DNA from: Bradyrhizobium nitroreducens
Lineage (GTDB): Bacteria > Pseudomonadota > Alphaproteobacteria > Rhizobiales > Xanthobacteraceae
Direction of reading: 5' to 3'
Assembly (NCBI RefSeq): GCF_002776695.1
Contig: NZ_LFJC01000003.1
Coordinates: 6,110,649-6,174,648, forward strand
DNA length: 64,000 bases
Positions within the stretch are counted from its first letter, which is position 1, and the number at the start of each line of letters is the position of its first letter. The position numbers were made by a program, and so were the translations under genes. The notes beneath the pieces are model-generated. The model was not told the origin of the DNA. It was given only the letters and a program-made list of their open reading frames with translations, and searched no databases. Below, piece by piece: positions 63,495 to 64,000 of this stretch.

Positions 63495-63920
63495 CGCGCC
63501 GCGCGCCGCCCTGGCGACGGGGTAACCGTTCGTTTACCGAATGCGCAGACCCTGAAGGTCGCAACGACAATGTGAAACGAGGGACGCGAGTGCGCCTCCG
63601 GTTGCGGACGGCTCGGTTCAATGTCCCGCGTGCCGCGTCTATCGTGCTTCACGAGCGAGACTTTCCCACGCGTCGTCCCCGTTGTTATCGGCCCGTTCAC
63701 CTTACGCCTCCCCGCTGCCGTCGCGCGGAGCCGGTCTTGCCGAAAAGCGCTGCTGCATGCCGTCAAACCGCAAACCTCTCTTCAATATCCGTATTAGCAC
63801 GGAGGATGAAATTAACGGGACTGTGAAAGGGGTTGTCTAACGATCCAGGGAGGGACTTCCGTCCGTGCCAAGGCTGGCTCAGGCGTCGAAGTCCAGGTTC
63901 AGGTCAGTAAGGCGTAGCTC
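63495..63920 (+). other. Intergenic region before cheA
   Basis: About 425 bp with no supported gene. It contains a moderately A+T-rich part at about 63770-63840 (tcttcaatatccgtattagc) that may be the cheA promoter, and ggcgtag just before the cheA ATG as a weak ribosome-binding site. Confidence 0.45.
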
Positions 63921-64000
63921 ATGGATGATCTGTTGCGGGAGTTTCTGACGGAGACCAGCGAGAGCCTGGACACCGTGGACAATCAATTGGTGAAGTTCGA
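63921..64000 (+). CDS. cheA: Chemotaxis histidine kinase CheA (N-terminal fragment)
   Basis: The gene runs off the right edge; only 26 complete codons are visible (MDDLLREFLTETSESLDTVD...). This is the standard start of the CheA P1/Hpt domain, which carries the phosphorylated His in the part beyond the window. It lies downstream of a receiver protein, so a chemotaxis or Che-like signalling cluster probably starts here. The family call rests on a short stretch. Confidence 0.75.
   Translation, partial: MDDLLREFLTETSESLDTVDNQLVKF

Overview
The window looks like chromosomal DNA of a Bradyrhizobium or a close relative (Alphaproteobacteria, Nitrobacteraceae). The reasons are the high G+C codon use, an F1 ATP synthase operon in the order atpH-A-G-D-C without F0 genes, the obgE/proB/proA/nadD/rsfS/rlmH/ctpA/rppH neighbourhood, and many short palindromic intergenic repeats of the kind common in rhizobial genomes. 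The assignment rests on recognition, not on a database search.

Layout. 1-5300: end of an unknown gene, a DUF4337 membrane protein, xerC divergent from priA, three kinds of palindromic repeat, and an RlpA-like exported protein. 6013-11214: the F1 ATP synthase operon, interrupted by two intergenic repeats. 11365-13032: a membrane class III nucleotide cyclase. 13543-15136: an unexplained pair of a small membrane protein and an HExxH metallopeptidase. 15176-24786 (minus): two Nudix hydrolases, a YibQ-like protein, ctpA, an EnvC-like factor, rlmH, rsfS, nadD, proA and an AraC regulator. 25107-28718: a large glycine-rich autotransporter. 28750-33937: proB, a Bug-type binding protein, a sulfatase-like hydrolase and obgE. 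34102-39559: a ClpA-N/ClpS fusion, a MaoC protein, an EamA exporter, a GNAT acetyltransferase, rpmA, rplU, and a ROK kinase whose motifs are in circularly permuted order.

40137-48686 is a defence island directly downstream of tRNA-Ser(CGA). One tightly coupled operon encodes a Phd/YefM antitoxin, HsdM, HsdS, DarT, DarG and HsdR. It is a type I restriction-modification system with a complete DarTG toxin-antitoxin module placed between hsdS and hsdR.

49098-64000 is mostly signalling and envelope genes: a DUF2157/GDYXXLXY pair, a Tat-type membrane protein with a cytoplasmic SEC-C motif, a MocR regulator divergent from an EamA exporter, a degenerate REC-EAL protein, a LuxR protein with a kinase-like dimerisation region that lacks its histidine, an Hpt protein, two tandem Crp/Fnr regulators, a single-domain response regulator and the start of cheA.

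The observations most worth a second look are the DarTG-in-hsd operon with its leading orphan antitoxin, the small-membrane-protein/gluzincin pair at 13.5-15.1 kb, and the permuted ROK kinase.
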